Positions 1 through 9,248 are shown, counted from the first letter of the stretch. The stretch: 64,000 nt of DNA from Streptomyces sp. IMTB 2501 (GCF_001953885.1 NZ_MQUS01000011.1:186001-250000); one strand, 5' to 3'. Notes: generated from the sequence alone by a model not told the origin. Numbers and translations: made by a program.

Positions 1-2
1 GC

Positions 3-248
3 CCGCGCCCCGGGTGGACGTCCGCGCTGCTGACCGCGATGACGACGTACGCGCTGCGGGCCCTGGACCGGCGCCGGCTCGTGGCCGACCCGGACGTGCG
101 CAACACCAGGGCGATCGCCCGCTTCGAACGCCAGGGCTTCGTGCGCGGCCCGGCGGTCGTCCTGCCCGAGGTGGACGTCCCCGACGTGTACCTGCCGGAG
201 AAGCACGCCCAACTCGCCTTCCTGGAACGGGCGGTGGCCAGGCCCTAG
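3..248 (+). CDS. GNAT-family acetyltransferase, C-terminal fragment
   Basis: Only the last 81 codons are present; the gene runs off the left edge. The frame reads through an asparagine/arginine stretch (VRNTRAIARFERQGF), which is the acetyl-CoA-binding end of GNAT enzymes where an Asn precedes a helix and a final Gly-Phe strand. The wording resembles the IucB/AlcB-like acetyltransferases of siderophore pathways, but with so little protein the substrate cannot be set. It ends 10 bp before the cupin gene on the same strand, so they may be co-transcribed. Confidence 0.65.
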   Translation, partial: PRPGWTSALLTAMTTYALRALDRRRLVADPDVRNTRAIARFERQGFVRGPAVVLPEVDVPDVYLPEKHAQLAFLERAVARP

Positions 249-258
249 CCTTCCTCGG

Positions 259-738
259 GTGACGACGACGCCCGAAGCGCTGATCGCGCACTACGGACTC
301 GAACCCCTCCCCCGGGAAGGCGGCCTGTACCGGCGTACCTGGGCGGGGCCGCTACGCCCGGACGGCCGTCCCGAGGGCTCCGCCATCGTCGTCCTGCTCA
401 CCGCGGACGACTACTCGGCGCTGCACCGCCTGCCCACCGACGAGATCTGGCACTTCTACCTCGGTGACCCGCTCCACCTCCTGCTGCTCGCCCCCGACGG
501 CACCACCCGCACCGCCGTCCTAGGCCCCGCCCCGCTGTCCGGCCAGCACGTACAGTTCACCGTGCCGGCCCACACCTGGATGGGCGCCCGCGTCGCACCG
601 GGCGGCGCCTGGACCCTCTTCGGCACCACGATGGCTCCCGGTTACACGGAGGCGGACTACGAACACGGGGACGCGGCCGAACTGACGGCGCGATATCCGT
701 CGCAAGCCGCCCGGATCACGGAACTCTGCCGTACATGA
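259..738 (+). CDS. DUF985 / cupin_5 family protein
   Basis: 159 residues, the usual length of the DUF985 cupin family. The N terminus (LIAHYGLEPLPREGGLYRRTW) and the central DEIWHFYLGDPL segment are typical of these small beta-barrel proteins; the His and Glu in the latter lie where cupins bind ligand or metal. The family is structurally defined but has no firm enzymatic role, so none is given. GTG start at 259. The stop overlaps the ATG of the following dehydrogenase by 4 bp, which indicates translational coupling. Confidence 0.85.
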   Translation: MTTTPEALIAHYGLEPLPREGGLYRRTWAGPLRPDGRPEGSAIVVLLTADDYSALHRLPTDEIWHFYLGDPLHLLLLAPDGTTRTAVLGPAPLSGQHVQFTVPAHTWMGARVAPGGAWTLFGTTMAPGYTEADYEHGDAAELTARYPSQAARITELCRT

Positions 739-1496
739 ACCTCCTCGACGGACAGACGGCGCTGGTGACCGGCGCGGGCGGCGGCATCGGCCGCGCCATC
801 GCCCTGCGTTTCGCCGAGCAGGGCGCGGCGGTGGCCGTCCACTGCCGTACGGCGGTGGAACCGGCCGGTGAAGTGGCGGCAGAAATCCGGGAGTCCGGCG
901 GCCATGCCGTCGTACTCCAGGCGGATCTGACGGACGAGGTGGCCTGCCACCGCCTGGTCCGGGAGGTGACGGACTGGTCCGGCGGCCGGCTCACCGCCCT
1001 CGTCAACAACGCGGCCGTCCAGCCGGTCCAGCCCCTGCCCGGCATGACGGCGGCCGAGTGGCGGACGGTCGTGGACACCGATCTCACCAGTGTCTTCACC
1101 TGCACCCAGGCCGCGGCGGCGCACATGCGCGCATACGGCGGCGGCACCGTCACCCACATCGCCTCCATCGAGGCCGCCCACCCCGCGCCCGGCCACGCCC
1201 ACTACAGCGCGGCCAAGGCGGCGGTGGTCATGCACGCCCGCGCGGCCGCCCTGGAGTACGGGCCCGACGGCATCCGCGTCAACACCGTCTCGCCCGGCCT
1301 GATCGACCGGGAGGGCCTGGCGGATGCCTGGCCGGACGGCGTACGCCGCTGGCTGGCCGCCGCCCCCACCGGCCGCCTGGGCCGCCCCGAGGACGTGGCC
1401 GACGCCTGCGTCTTCCTGGCCTCGTCGCTCGCGCGCTGGATCACCGGCCACGACCTGACCGTGGACGGCGGTGTCTCGGCCCGTCCGACCTGGTGA
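735..1496 (+). CDS. SDR-family oxidoreductase
   Basis: 253-residue classical short-chain dehydrogenase/reductase. Visible are the cofactor glycine motif TGAGGGIG (residues 12-19), the NNAA motif near residue 95, the catalytic Ser in HIASIEA and the YSAAK (YxxxK) dyad near residues 156-160, and the C-terminal DGG ending of 3-oxoacyl-ACP-reductase-like members. It is probably an NAD(P)H-dependent alcohol/ketone oxidoreductase; the substrate is not predictable. It overlaps the upstream cupin gene by ATGA, so the two are likely one transcript. Confidence 0.88.
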   Translation: MNLLDGQTALVTGAGGGIGRAIALRFAEQGAAVAVHCRTAVEPAGEVAAEIRESGGHAVVLQADLTDEVACHRLVREVTDWSGGRLTALVNNAAVQPVQPLPGMTAAEWRTVVDTDLTSVFTCTQAAAAHMRAYGGGTVTHIASIEAAHPAPGHAHYSAAKAAVVMHARAAALEYGPDGIRVNTVSPGLIDREGLADAWPDGVRRWLAAAPTGRLGRPEDVADACVFLASSLARWITGHDLTVDGGVSARPTW

Positions 1497-1573
1497 GCAA
1501 CGCGGCCGATCTCTCCGTACCTACGGGGAGGCACGTACACGGAGGCCTGACGAAGGCACAGGGAGGGGACGAG

Positions 1574-3361
1574 GTGCTGCCCGACCGACACCACCGGACA
1601 CGACGGCTGACCCTGCTCTGCGCGGGCCTGTTCCTCCTCCTGCTCGGCACGGCGGCGCCCGCGTCGGCCCACGCGGCCCTGCGCGCGACCGACCCCGCCG
1701 ACGGCACCGTGCTGCGCACGGCCCCCCGGCAGCTCACCCTGACCTTCACCGAGTCGGTCGGCCTGCTCACCGACTCCTTCCGCGTCTACGACCCCCACAA
1801 CCACCGCCTGCGCACGGGCCCCGCCGAGCACGCCCCCAGCGGCTCGGACACGGCCCGTGTCCCGCTGCCCGGCAAGCTCGCGACCGGCACCTACACGGTC
1901 GCCTGGCGGGTGGTGTCGGCGGACAGCCACCCGGTGTCCGGCGCGCTCACCTTCTCGGTCGGCCGGCGCACGGCGACGACGGCGGCCCCGGCCCCCGGCA
2001 ACACGGAGAACCCGGCCACCGCGGCCCTTTACAACATCGCCCGCTGGCTCGCGTACCTCTCCGTGGCCGTGCTGCTGGGCACGGCGGCGTTCGTGGCGTA
2101 CTGCCGTCCGCCGAAGACGGCCCCGCTGCGCACCCCCGCCCTGGCCGCGGCCTGGACCCTCCTCGCCGCGACCACCGCCCTGTTCGTCCTGCGCACCCCG
2201 TACGAGGAGGGCACCGCACCCACGCTCTCGGTGAGCTCCCTCACCCACGCGGCGACGACCCGCCCCGGCGCACTCCTGCTCGCCCGCTTGGCACTGCTGC
2301 TCCTCGCGGCGGCCGCCGTGGCGCTGCTGCGGTCCCGCCGCAGAAGACTCCCGCGCCGTACGACGCTCGGGGTGGCCGCGGCCCTCTCCCTCCCCCTCGC
2401 CCTGACCTGGACTGCGGCCGAACACGCCTCGGCGGGCATCCAGGTCCCCCTGGCGATCACCTCCGCGACCCTCCATCTGCTGGCCATGGCGGCCTGGCTG
2501 GGCGGTCTGGCGGCCCTGCTGCGCACGCTGCAGCGCACGGCATCCGACCCGGCCGCGCTCCCGCTCTCGGTCCCGGCCCGCTTCTCCCGGATGGCCTCCG
2601 CCTCGGTGGCGGTCCTGGTCCTGACCGGCGTCTACCAGTCCTGGCGGGGCCTCGGTTCCTGGCAGGCGCTCACGGACACGACGTACGGCCGCACCCTGCT
2701 GGCCAAACTGGCGGTGGTCACCGCGCTCCTGCTGGCGGCGGCCTGCTCCCGCGCCTGGACGACCCGCGCGGTGCGGGCCCGGGCGACGGCGGCGACCGCC
2801 CCCGCCCGCATCCCCGAACCGGCGACGGGCCCCCCGCTCCCTCCGGAACCCCCCGCCCCGCCCCCACACCCGCCCTACCCCCTGCTGCGCCGCTCGGTAC
2901 TGGCGGAGGCGGCCGTCTCCGTGCTGGTCCTGGCCCTGTCCACACTCCTGACGAGCACGGTGCCGGGCCGCGCGGCCACCGAGGCGGCGCGGACCGGGAC
3001 CCCGGCGGCCGGCATCCCGACGGCCTCGGTCACCACGATCCCCTTCGATCTCGGCACCCCCGGCGGACACGGCAAGGTCCAGATCACCCTGGACCCGGGC
3101 CGGGCGGGCCGGACCTCCGTCCAGGCGGTCGTCTACGGCCCCGACGGCGGCCTCTCCACGGTCCCCGAACTCCGTGTCACCCTCACCCTCGCCGCCCAGC
3201 GGATCGGCCCCCTCGACACCAAGGTCACCGACCGCGGCGGCTACTGGGGCACCGACTCCTTCGACCTCCCCCTCCCGGGAACGTGGACGATGAAGGCGAC
3301 GGTACGGGTGTCGGACCTGGACCAGGTGACGGTTTCGGCGCCGGTGCGGGTGACGCGGTAG
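1574..3361 (+). CDS. CopC-CopD fusion copper resistance protein
   Basis: 595 residues from a GTG preceded by a clear GGAGGGG ribosome site. Order: signal peptide (hydrophobic run, then ...ASAHAAL), so the mature protein begins near the N-terminal His that ligates Cu(II) in CopC; CopC domain to about residue 130 (PADGTVL, DSHPVSG); then about eight hydrophobic segments of a CopD integral-membrane domain; a Pro-rich loop near residues 415-435; one more membrane span; and a C-terminal beta-rich extracytoplasmic domain of YtkA/FixH type ending ...SAPVRVTR. Predicted role is periplasm-side copper binding and membrane transfer. The in-frame stretch upstream of 1574 only shadows the SDR gene. Confidence 0.85.
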   Translation: MLPDRHHRTRRLTLLCAGLFLLLLGTAAPASAHAALRATDPADGTVLRTAPRQLTLTFTESVGLLTDSFRVYDPHNHRLRTGPAEHAPSGSDTARVPLPGKLATGTYTVAWRVVSADSHPVSGALTFSVGRRTATTAAPAPGNTENPATAALYNIARWLAYLSVAVLLGTAAFVAYCRPPKTAPLRTPALAAAWTLLAATTALFVLRTPYEEGTAPTLSVSSLTHAATTRPGALLLARLALLLLAAAAVALLRSRRRRLPRRTTLGVAAALSLPLALTWTAAEHASAGIQVPLAITSATLHLLAMAAWLGGLAALLRTLQRTASDPAALPLSVPARFSRMASASVAVLVLTGVYQSWRGLGSWQALTDTTYGRTLLAKLAVVTALLLAAACSRAWTTRAVRARATAATAPARIPEPATGPPLPPEPPAPPPHPPYPLLRRSVLAEAAVSVLVLALSTLLTSTVPGRAATEAARTGTPAAGIPTASVTTIPFDLGTPGGHGKVQITLDPGRAGRTSVQAVVYGPDGGLSTVPELRVTLTLAAQRIGPLDTKVTDRGGYWGTDSFDLPLPGTWTMKATVRVSDLDQVTVSAPVRVTR

Positions 3362-3472
3362 GCGGGAGATGCCGGTCCGGTCGTCGCACACGCTCAGGGA
3401 GCGGACGGGAACGTCTTCCCGCAGGGCCACCGCCCTCTGGGCAGGTCCGGAAGATCATGCGAGGGTGGGCCC

Positions 3473-4804
3473 ATGACGGCACCGGAAGCCGCGGTCGCGG
3501 CGGTCGACGAGGTCGAGGAGCTCGCGGCGGACGGGCTGCGGTGGCTGATCGCGGCGGCGCGAGAAACCGCCGGCAGGGGCCTCGCATGGACGACCAGGCC
3601 CTCGGACGACAAGCTCGATCCGATGCTCTACAGCGGTACGGCCGGTGTCGTCCCCGTCCTCCTGGAGGCGTGGCGGCACTTCGGCGACGACTCCTACGCC
3701 GATGCCGCCCTGCGCGCGGCCCGCAGCCTTGCGGACTCCGTCGACGGCATCGACGACGACTCCCTCTACTTCGGCCGCACCGGAACGGCCCTCGTCCTGC
3801 GGGCCCTTCACGAAGAACTCGGCGACACGGCCGCCGGTGCCGCCGCGGACCGCGCGCTGGAACACGTGCGGTCACGCTTCGACGGGACACGATGGAGCGA
3901 GCTGTTCGAGCTGATGGGCGGGAACGCGGGGATCGGCCTGGGCGCGCTCCTGGCCGGCGACGCCGAACTGGCCGTCCTCGCCCTGGAACCGTATCTGCGG
4001 ACGGCGGAGCAGACCCCGGCGGGCGTCCACTGGGCCCACCGCACGGGTATCGACTCCCGTCTGCACCACATCTCGCACGGCACGCTCGGCATCGTCCTGG
4101 CGCTTGCCCGGGTCGGCCGGGCGACCGGCCGTGCGGACCTGGTCGAGCTGGCGCTGGCCGGTGCCGCGGACGTCGTGGCGCGTGACGAGGCGGGGCCGCA
4201 GGGCTTCCTCGTGCCGCACTCGACCCCGCAGTACCGCCCCGATGTGATCGAGCCCATCAGCTACGGCTGGTGCCACGGCCCGGCCGGCGACGCCCAGGTC
4301 TTCCGGCTGCTGCGGGACATCACGACCGACCCCGTCTGGTCCGCCCGCGCCGACCGCTGCTGGCACACGGTCACCCACTCCGGCCTGCCCGGGCGGCTGC
4401 GCCCCGGCTTCTGGGACAACAGCGGCCGCTGCTGCGGCACCGCGGGCGTCCTCGCCCTGTCCTGCGACCGGATCGCCGAACAGCAGGACCCGTACGACTT
4501 CGCTCACGTCCTCGTCGCGGACCTTGTCGCCCGTGCGGTCCGGGACACCGACGGCGCCCGCTGGTCCAACTTCGAGCACCGGGCCACCCCGAGCGACCTC
4601 GAACCGTGCACCGGCTGGGCGATGGGCGACGCGGGCATCGTCCGCGAACTACTGCGCTTCGTACGGCTGATCCGCCGGGGTGATCCCCGGTACGCGTTCG
4701 CCTGGCCGGACCAGCCTCCGGTACCCGCTCGCGTCCGTCCTTCAGCGTCCGGGGAGTTGACATTGCCGGGGCGTGACGCCAGAGTCCCGGGCCGATGGAC
4801 ATAA
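3473..4804 (+). CDS. LanC-like lanthionine cyclase family protein (orphan)
   Basis: 443 residues of alpha-toroid LanC type, seen from repeated YSGTAGV / FGRTGTAL / HISHGTLGI / CHGPAGD / CCGTAGV turns. In NisC the catalytic and zinc residues are H212, C284, C330 and H331. The equivalents here are H202 (SHG), C267 (WCHG), C320 and C321 (RCCG), so the zinc site would be three cysteines, as in ProcM-type enzymes, rather than Cys-Cys-His. No dehydratase, kinase/lyase domain or lanthipeptide precursor is visible within several kb, so a lantibiotic role is unproven. The stop overlaps the next gene's ATG by 10 bp, implying a two-gene unit. Confidence 0.82.
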   Translation: MTAPEAAVAAVDEVEELAADGLRWLIAAARETAGRGLAWTTRPSDDKLDPMLYSGTAGVVPVLLEAWRHFGDDSYADAALRAARSLADSVDGIDDDSLYFGRTGTALVLRALHEELGDTAAGAAADRALEHVRSRFDGTRWSELFELMGGNAGIGLGALLAGDAELAVLALEPYLRTAEQTPAGVHWAHRTGIDSRLHHISHGTLGIVLALARVGRATGRADLVELALAGAADVVARDEAGPQGFLVPHSTPQYRPDVIEPISYGWCHGPAGDAQVFRLLRDITTDPVWSARADRCWHTVTHSGLPGRLRPGFWDNSGRCCGTAGVLALSCDRIAEQQDPYDFAHVLVADLVARAVRDTDGARWSNFEHRATPSDLEPCTGWAMGDAGIVRELLRFVRLIRRGDPRYAFAWPDQPPVPARVRPSASGELTLPGRDARVPGRWT

Positions 4805-6258
4805 ACGATCTTACGGCTGCCGAACAGAGAGTATGGCGTGCCTTCCCCAGGGGCGAGGCGGTGGACTTCCGTACGGCGCAGGACGAGGACACGGCGCAGG
4901 GGGCGGATTGGGGCGCCGAACGGACCGTACGCGCAGTCGTGCTGCGGGCCCTGCTCCTCAACGGACCGTCGGAGGACGGGGAGATACCCGCCTTGAGACT
5001 CAACGGCGCGCGGATCACCGGCGAACTCGACCTGCAGTACGGCACGATCGACCAGCTGGTCCACCTGTGCGACTGCTACTTCGAGGATGTGCCCGCGCTG
5101 TACGCCTCCCGACTCCGCGAGCTGAACCTCAGCGGCTCCGTACTGCCCGGCCTGGCCGCCGCCACCATGCGGGTGGACGGCATCCTGCACCTGACGCACT
5201 GCCGGTTCCTCGGACCGGTACGCCTGGCCGGGACGGAGATCGGCGGGCCGCTCTTCCTGAGCGGGGCTGAGATCACCCCGCCGGACACCACGCGTCCCGC
5301 GCTCCGGCTCAGCCACGCGACCATCGGCGACGATCTGTGGGCGCCCGGGCTCCGAACGCACGGGGAGGTGACTCTCAGCAGCACCTCGATCGCCGGTTCG
5401 GCCGGCTTCGACGACGCGCGGCTCAGCCACCCGGGCGGCGTCGCCCTCGACGCACAGACACTGCTCGTGGAGGGCGACTTCCACATGCGGCGCGTTCAGA
5501 CTCAGGGCTGGATCGGCCTGCGGGGTGCCCGCATCACCGGGCGGCTCGACCTGTCGTACGCCTCCCTGTCCAATCCCGGTGACGCGGCACTGCGCGCGAG
5601 CAGCTGCACCATCGGGGAACTCTGGCTGCGCAAGAGCCCGCCCATGGAAGGCGCGCTGAATCTGCGCCGCGCCCAGATCGAGGTTCTGTGGCTGGAACCG
5701 GAGGCGGTCCCGGACGAGGTGCTTCTGACCGGCCTCGTCTACACCGCCCTCACCCCGCACGAGCCCGCCGAACGCCGCCTGCCCATGCTGGAACGCGACG
5801 GCGACGGCTACGTTCCGGACACCTACGAACAGTTGACGGCCGCCTACCGCCGCGTCGGCGACGACCACGCCGCCCGCCTCGTCCAACTCGCCAAGCAGCG
5901 CCGTCTGCGGGGTACCCGGGCCTGGTACGGACGTCTGTGGGGCTACGTCCAGGACGCCACCGTCGGCTACGGCTTCCGTCCGCTGCGCGCCTGCGGCTGG
6001 CTCCTGTCCCTGCTGGCCCTCGGCTCGATCGCGTACGCCCTGCACCACCCCCGTCCGCTCAAGGCGTCCGAGGCCCCGCACTTCAACCCGGTCTTCTACA
6101 CCCTCGACCTGCTGCTGCCCGTGATCTCCTTCGGCCAGGAGGAGGCCTTCGCGCCGGACGGCTGGTACCAGGCGCTGTCCTACGCCCTCATCATCGTCGG
6201 CTGGATCCTGGCCACGACAGTCGTCACCGGCGTGACCAGGAACGTCAGCCGCCAGTGA
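4795..6258 (+). CDS. Membrane protein with pentapeptide-like repeat domain
   Basis: 487 residues. Residues about 60-300 consist of repeating short strands with motifs such as ALRLNGARITGELDL, VRLAGTEIGGPL and GLRGARITGRLDL, a right-handed beta-helix pattern like pentapeptide repeats. After a charged linker come about two membrane spans near the C terminus (WLLSLLALGSIAYAL and YALIIVGWILATTVV). Streptomyces homologues are often labelled membrane oxidoreductase, but I see no cofactor motif to support that. It is probably a membrane-anchored scaffold or sensor. It overlaps the LanC-like gene by 10 bp and is expected to be co-translated with it. Confidence 0.75.
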   Translation: MDINDLTAAEQRVWRAFPRGEAVDFRTAQDEDTAQGADWGAERTVRAVVLRALLLNGPSEDGEIPALRLNGARITGELDLQYGTIDQLVHLCDCYFEDVPALYASRLRELNLSGSVLPGLAAATMRVDGILHLTHCRFLGPVRLAGTEIGGPLFLSGAEITPPDTTRPALRLSHATIGDDLWAPGLRTHGEVTLSSTSIAGSAGFDDARLSHPGGVALDAQTLLVEGDFHMRRVQTQGWIGLRGARITGRLDLSYASLSNPGDAALRASSCTIGELWLRKSPPMEGALNLRRAQIEVLWLEPEAVPDEVLLTGLVYTALTPHEPAERRLPMLERDGDGYVPDTYEQLTAAYRRVGDDHAARLVQLAKQRRLRGTRAWYGRLWGYVQDATVGYGFRPLRACGWLLSLLALGSIAYALHHPRPLKASEAPHFNPVFYTLDLLLPVISFGQEEAFAPDGWYQALSYALIIVGWILATTVVTGVTRNVSRQ

Positions 6259-6354
6259 GCCGGCTCACCACTGCGCAGAACCTGCCGGGCGCTGGGGACG
6301 CACTCTTCGTGTCGCACCCCTTACCAGCGGATGAGGGGCCTGACGAATCGGCGA

Positions 6355-7251
6355 TCAGGCGGCCGTCACGGGACGTGGGCTGCCGTGGAAGACCTGGCCG
6401 GCGTGCCAGGAGCGGTGGGCGGCCGCGACGGGGTCGGCGCCCGGTTGAGGTCCGAGGACCGGGCGGCCGGCGAGCGCTATGACGTGGTCGCGGGCGGCCG
6501 GGCTGTGGCCGACGAAGCGCTGCGAGACCAGGATGCGATGGCCGTCGCCGATGCCGAGGACGCCCCTGTCGAAGAGTTTGTGGTGCAGCGAGCACAGGCA
6601 CAGGCCGTTGCCGACGTCGTCGGGGCCGCCGAACGCCCACCAGCGCACATGCGTGGCCTCCAACCCGACGGGCACCGCGCCGATCCTGCCGTCGTAGCCG
6701 CAGAAGGCGCACTGGTACTCGTAGGCCGTCAGGACCAGCTCGCGCATCCGCGGATCCCGCTGCTGCCTCCGCACGGCCGTGAGCTGTCCGGTCTCCGTGG
6801 GTTCCAGCTCCAGGCCGACGGCTTCGCACAGCTCGCCGTGGAGTGAGGGCGGGAAATGCAGGTCGAGCAGGACCCGAGCCATCCGGCCGAGCAGCGAGGG
6901 CTCTCGCCGCAGCGCCGCCCGCAGGTCCGGCGCCAGCCGTCCGGTGGCTCCGACGGCCCGCAACTCTCGCACGCCACTGCCGGGACTGCCCGGTCCGCGG
7001 TCGGTGCGCACTTCCCACACGCCGTCGCTCACCAGATGGTGGAACGGATAGGCGGGCGTCGTTCTGTTGGGCGGGCCGTACTCGGACAGCAGTCGGCTGA
7101 GATCCTCCTCCACCGCGCTGTACCGCAGCTCGCCGTCGGCGTCCTGCTGGAACCGGCCGAGGGCGTACAGGAACAGCAGCGGCTTGTGCGCAGCGCGGGT
7201 CCCGCTTCTGCTCCACTGCCTCAGCTTCGCGGTCCGCTCCAGCCAGTCCAT
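6355..7251 (-). CDS. Putative phosphorothioate-DNA-dependent HNH restriction endonuclease
   Basis: 298 residues from the ATG at 7251. The N-terminal part (about 1-150) carries the AHKPLLFLYALGRF and PAYPFHHLVSDGVWEVR segments that I associate with the sulfur-binding domain of ScoMcrA-like enzymes. The C-terminal part is an HNH nuclease: zinc-type C181xxC184, H201 (EATH), N215 (VGNG), C218/C220 and the H223-H224 pair (CSLHHKLFD). Such proteins bind DNA with phosphorothioate links and cut nearby. No dnd modification genes are visible in the window, consistent with a stand-alone enzyme that attacks foreign modified DNA. The in-frame extension upstream to 7881 belongs to the neighbouring pseudogene region. 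The ribosome site is weak. Confidence 0.8.
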   Translation of the reverse strand: MDWLERTAKLRQWSRSGTRAAHKPLLFLYALGRFQQDADGELRYSAVEEDLSRLLSEYGPPNRTTPAYPFHHLVSDGVWEVRTDRGPGSPGSGVRELRAVGATGRLAPDLRAALRREPSLLGRMARVLLDLHFPPSLHGELCEAVGLELEPTETGQLTAVRRQQRDPRMRELVLTAYEYQCAFCGYDGRIGAVPVGLEATHVRWWAFGGPDDVGNGLCLCSLHHKLFDRGVLGIGDGHRILVSQRFVGHSPAARDHVIALAGRPVLGPQPGADPVAAAHRSWHAGQVFHGSPRPVTAA

Positions 7252-7277
7252 GACCGGCGATCGTAGCGGTGCCCTGG

Positions 7278-7829
7278 CTACGCGGGCATGACACCGTGAA
7301 CGCGGGAGAGGGTGAAGACGCGCTCGTCGCTTCGCAGATGGCACCAGGCGTACAAGTAGGGCGGGTCCAGATCGAGTTCGCTTGGAGTGCGCACGCTGCG
7401 GCTGCCCGAGGAAGCGACGTATTCGATGGTGACGGCCTGGCCCTCGTCGATGGCATGGGCCAGCTGACGGACGTCGGCGGGGGACAGCAGGCGCGCGTAC
7501 CCGGCGACGATTTCTTCGGTGTCGGTACCAAAGGGGATTCCGTTGCCTGGACCGGGCGCCGGTGCGATGGGTGCGGCGGCCCGCAGCCTGGCGGCCGGCG
7601 CGCTCACCTCGACGGCGGCCGAGAGCCCCTTCGGATGTGCTGGATGTGCGCTCGTGCTGCCGGGCGGACGCGGGCGCGGTACCGGGGCGGTGGCGCGTCG
7701 GCGCCGGGTCTGTTCGACACGTACGGTCCCGTCGGCGGCCTCGGCGGTAGCCCGCGGCTCGGAGCGCGGCGAGGGTCTTGTCGAGCGGGGTACGGCTGAC
7801 CAGAACCGTGGGTGCCAGTTGCCGCAGGC
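7278..7829 (-). pseudogene. Truncated, frameshifted helicase C-terminal/WYL-like protein remnant
   Basis: On the minus strand, one frame (about 7829-7748) reads LAPTVLVSRTPLDKTLAALRAAGY, the start of an XPB/helicase_C_3-type domain. A different frame then continues from about 7745 down to the stop at 7278: AEAADGTVRVEQTRR, an alanine/proline linker, then LLSPADVRQLAHAIDEGQAVTIEYV and YLYAWCHLRSDERVFTLSRVHGV, a WYL-like C-terminal domain. The join needs a one-base shift near 7745. The whole 5' portion is missing: upstream lies directly the end of an unrelated gene (7833). Intact family members are many hundreds of residues; only about 180 codons remain. Confidence 0.7.
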
Positions 7830-7832
7830 CTC

Positions 7833-9248
7833 CTACGGGGCGCCCCGCAGGTGCCGCAGGAGCGTCTCGAAGGCGGTCCATCCCTCTGCCGACTCACCGT
7901 CGCCCAGCGGGTAGTGGTAGCCGGGCCTGGCCGCGGTGCCGAGCCGTACGGGGGCGGCAGGGAGCGGAGGGCGGGCGGCGATGTCGGTGCCCGCCTCGGC
8001 GACTTCGGCGGGGCCCAGGGCGAAGCCGAACGGCACGGGTGGCTGTTCGAAGCGCGGCGGCACGGTGAGGTCCGCGCGGGCCTCGCGCAGCTGCGCGAGG
8101 AGGGTGCGCAGACCGTGCCGCGCGGCGAGCTCGGCGGCCAGGTCCGCGACAGCGGACACCGGCGGCTTCTCGCCGTCGCGGAATCCGACGGCGAGGGTTA
8201 CGTCCTCCTCGACTCCGTCCGGCGTGCGCAGCACGCGCAGGGTGGCGAGGGCGGGCCGGTCGGCCGAGCCCACGACGACGGTCCAGGTCGGCTGGGGCGC
8301 GCGCTCGTACGCCAGATCGGTGAGGTGGCGCCGCGACCACGGCAGGTTGGCCGGTTCGGCGGTGCCCCAGCCGGTGGGGAGTTCGCCGGCGAGGGCCTGC
8401 CAGGCGGCCTCCAGAGCGCCGCCGAGGACCAGGTGGGCGTGGGGCTGGTGGACCGTGCGGAAGCTGAGGAGGAGCTGGCGTTCCCCGGTGCGGGTGACGT
8501 CCGTGAAGGCGGGGGCGACCGGTGTCTGGCCGTCGGCGTCCCTGGCAGCCTCGAAGGCGCCGTCCTGCCAGCGCAGGACGGCGCCGGTGAGGCCGTCGTA
8601 GTAGCCGCGGTCGGGGTCCTGGACGACCCAGCGCGTGGGTGGGCCGGTGAGCAGGGTGCTGGTGGGGAGGGAGAGCCGGCAGTGGCGCGGCGTGACGATC
8701 TGGAGGGCGCGTTCGCTGTCGAGGGTGGCGCGCAGGGCCTCGGAGAGCCAGCTGGTCATGGCGATGACGGGCCGGTCCTGGAGGACCACGGTGACCTTGT
8801 CGGTGAGCACGTCGACGGCGGGCTGTGCGGCGGCGGGGGTGGGGACGGCCGTGATCTGGGAGGTGTCGACGGGGTGGGCCGGGTCGTCGGCGCCGGGCGC
8901 GTCGGGCGGCCAGACGGTGCCGCCGAGCAGGGTCGCAAGGCGCGCGGCGAAGGCCCCCGCGAGCCGTTCGGCCTCGGGCACCGCGGTGGAGGCGCGGGCC
9001 TCGGTCCACCACTTCTGCTCACCCTCGGCAACCGTGGCGCCGAGCAGCCGGTGCGCCTCCCCGGGCACATGGAGCAGCAGCGGGGCCTCGATCGAGACGA
9101 GGGGTCGGCCCTCCGCGTCGCAGAGCTGGATGACCGCTCCTTCGGCTGCGGACCGGACGTGGAGGTCGGGACCGCCGGCGAGGAGGCCGGCCAGGACGCT
9201 CCAGGCGTCCGGCATGCGGTCGGTCAGTGCGATCACGTCTTTGGTCAT
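7833..9248 (-). CDS. DUF6177 family protein (type VII secretion-associated)
   Basis: 471 residues, soluble, without signal peptide or membrane spans. The order of conserved patches (VIALTDRMPDAWSVLAGL at the N terminus, VTVVLQDRPVIAMTSWLSEAL and ESAEGWTAFETLLRHL at the C terminus) is what I know from DUF6177 proteins of Streptomyces, which sit among ESX-like secretion genes. Its function is unknown. It is the last gene of the minus-strand operon that includes the WXG-like and toxin genes here, and overlaps its upstream neighbour by 4 bp. Its 3' end abuts the helicase remnant, marking an insertion or deletion junction. Confidence 0.75.
   Translation of the reverse strand: MTKDVIALTDRMPDAWSVLAGLLAGGPDLHVRSAAEGAVIQLCDAEGRPLVSIEAPLLLHVPGEAHRLLGATVAEGEQKWWTEARASTAVPEAERLAGAFAARLATLLGGTVWPPDAPGADDPAHPVDTSQITAVPTPAAAQPAVDVLTDKVTVVLQDRPVIAMTSWLSEALRATLDSERALQIVTPRHCRLSLPTSTLLTGPPTRWVVQDPDRGYYDGLTGAVLRWQDGAFEAARDADGQTPVAPAFTDVTRTGERQLLLSFRTVHQPHAHLVLGGALEAAWQALAGELPTGWGTAEPANLPWSRRHLTDLAYERAPQPTWTVVVGSADRPALATLRVLRTPDGVEEDVTLAVGFRDGEKPPVSAVADLAAELAARHGLRTLLAQLREARADLTVPPRFEQPPVPFGFALGPAEVAEAGTDIAARPPLPAAPVRLGTAARPGYHYPLGDGESAEGWTAFETLLRHLRGAP

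Noticed and set aside
3473..4804. Lanthipeptide biosynthetic cluster
   Set aside because: Only the LanC-like gene is present; no precursor, dehydratase, protease or exporter beside it.
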